Assembly: GCF_026151205.1 (NCBI RefSeq)
Contig: NC_087081.1
Span: 10,789,113 to 10,853,112 of the forward strand
Length of the DNA stretch: 64,000 bases
From: Bolinopsis microptera
Lineage: Eukaryota; Ctenophora; Tentaculata; Lobata; Bolinopsidae
Direction: 5' to 3'
In this document: in pieces, positions 63,997 through 64,000 of the stretch
Numbering within the stretch: the first letter of the stretch is position 1
Layout of the letters: each line of letters begins with the position of its first letter
Program-made: the position numbers and the translations under genes
Notes under the pieces: generated by a model
Told to the model about the DNA's origin: nothing
What the model saw: the letters and a program-made list of their open reading frames with translations, nothing else
Databases searched by the model: none

Positions 63997-64000
63997 TTGA

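Overview
The window is from an animal nuclear genome and holds almost all of one very large gene on the minus strand. It is AT-rich and intron-rich, with GT-AG splice sites, hAT-like and Transib-like elements, a LINE tail and degenerate TTAGGG/CCCTAA repeats. The telomere-type repeat argues against an insect. I cannot name the species.

Layout, in minus-strand (transcription) order. Six constant exons lie at 60119-57510 (C1-C6) and join in perfect phase. They encode about 412 residues: an unrecognised segment, an acidic segment, then Q/S/P-rich low-complexity sequence. The last, C6, is 50 nt and ends in splice phase 1 with a lone A. Leftward, from 57176 to about 95, lie about 80 candidate terminal exons in the same orientation. 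Each has its own acceptor and stop codon, and in each the acceptor phase fits C6. Because the junction codon is A plus two bases, it can never be a stop. This is the architecture of Drosophila lola or mod(mdg4), with far more alternatives.

There are two kinds of terminal module. About 73 exons encode a pair (36.2-41.3 kb mostly a triplet) of C2H2 zinc fingers joined by a linker like VHLKLKPYKC. Six exons (H1-H6) encode a different, roughly 95-residue module with a helix-turn-helix look (EACKxxGVxRxxFYxxxxxxEL). Neighbouring exons resemble each other, so the array grew by tandem duplication.

Decay and rearrangement are visible throughout: seven broken finger exons, one exon split by a Transib-like element, one duplicate with a mutated acceptor, three mosaic exons, and minisatellites that start in the last codons of finger exons. 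The simplest model is a transcription-factor locus in which one N-terminal half is spliced to many alternative DNA-binding tails.

Right of 60.1 kb there are repeats, a possible plus-strand exon (60226-60339) and a TIR element at the window edge. The true 5' exon of the locus was not found and is probably outside the window.
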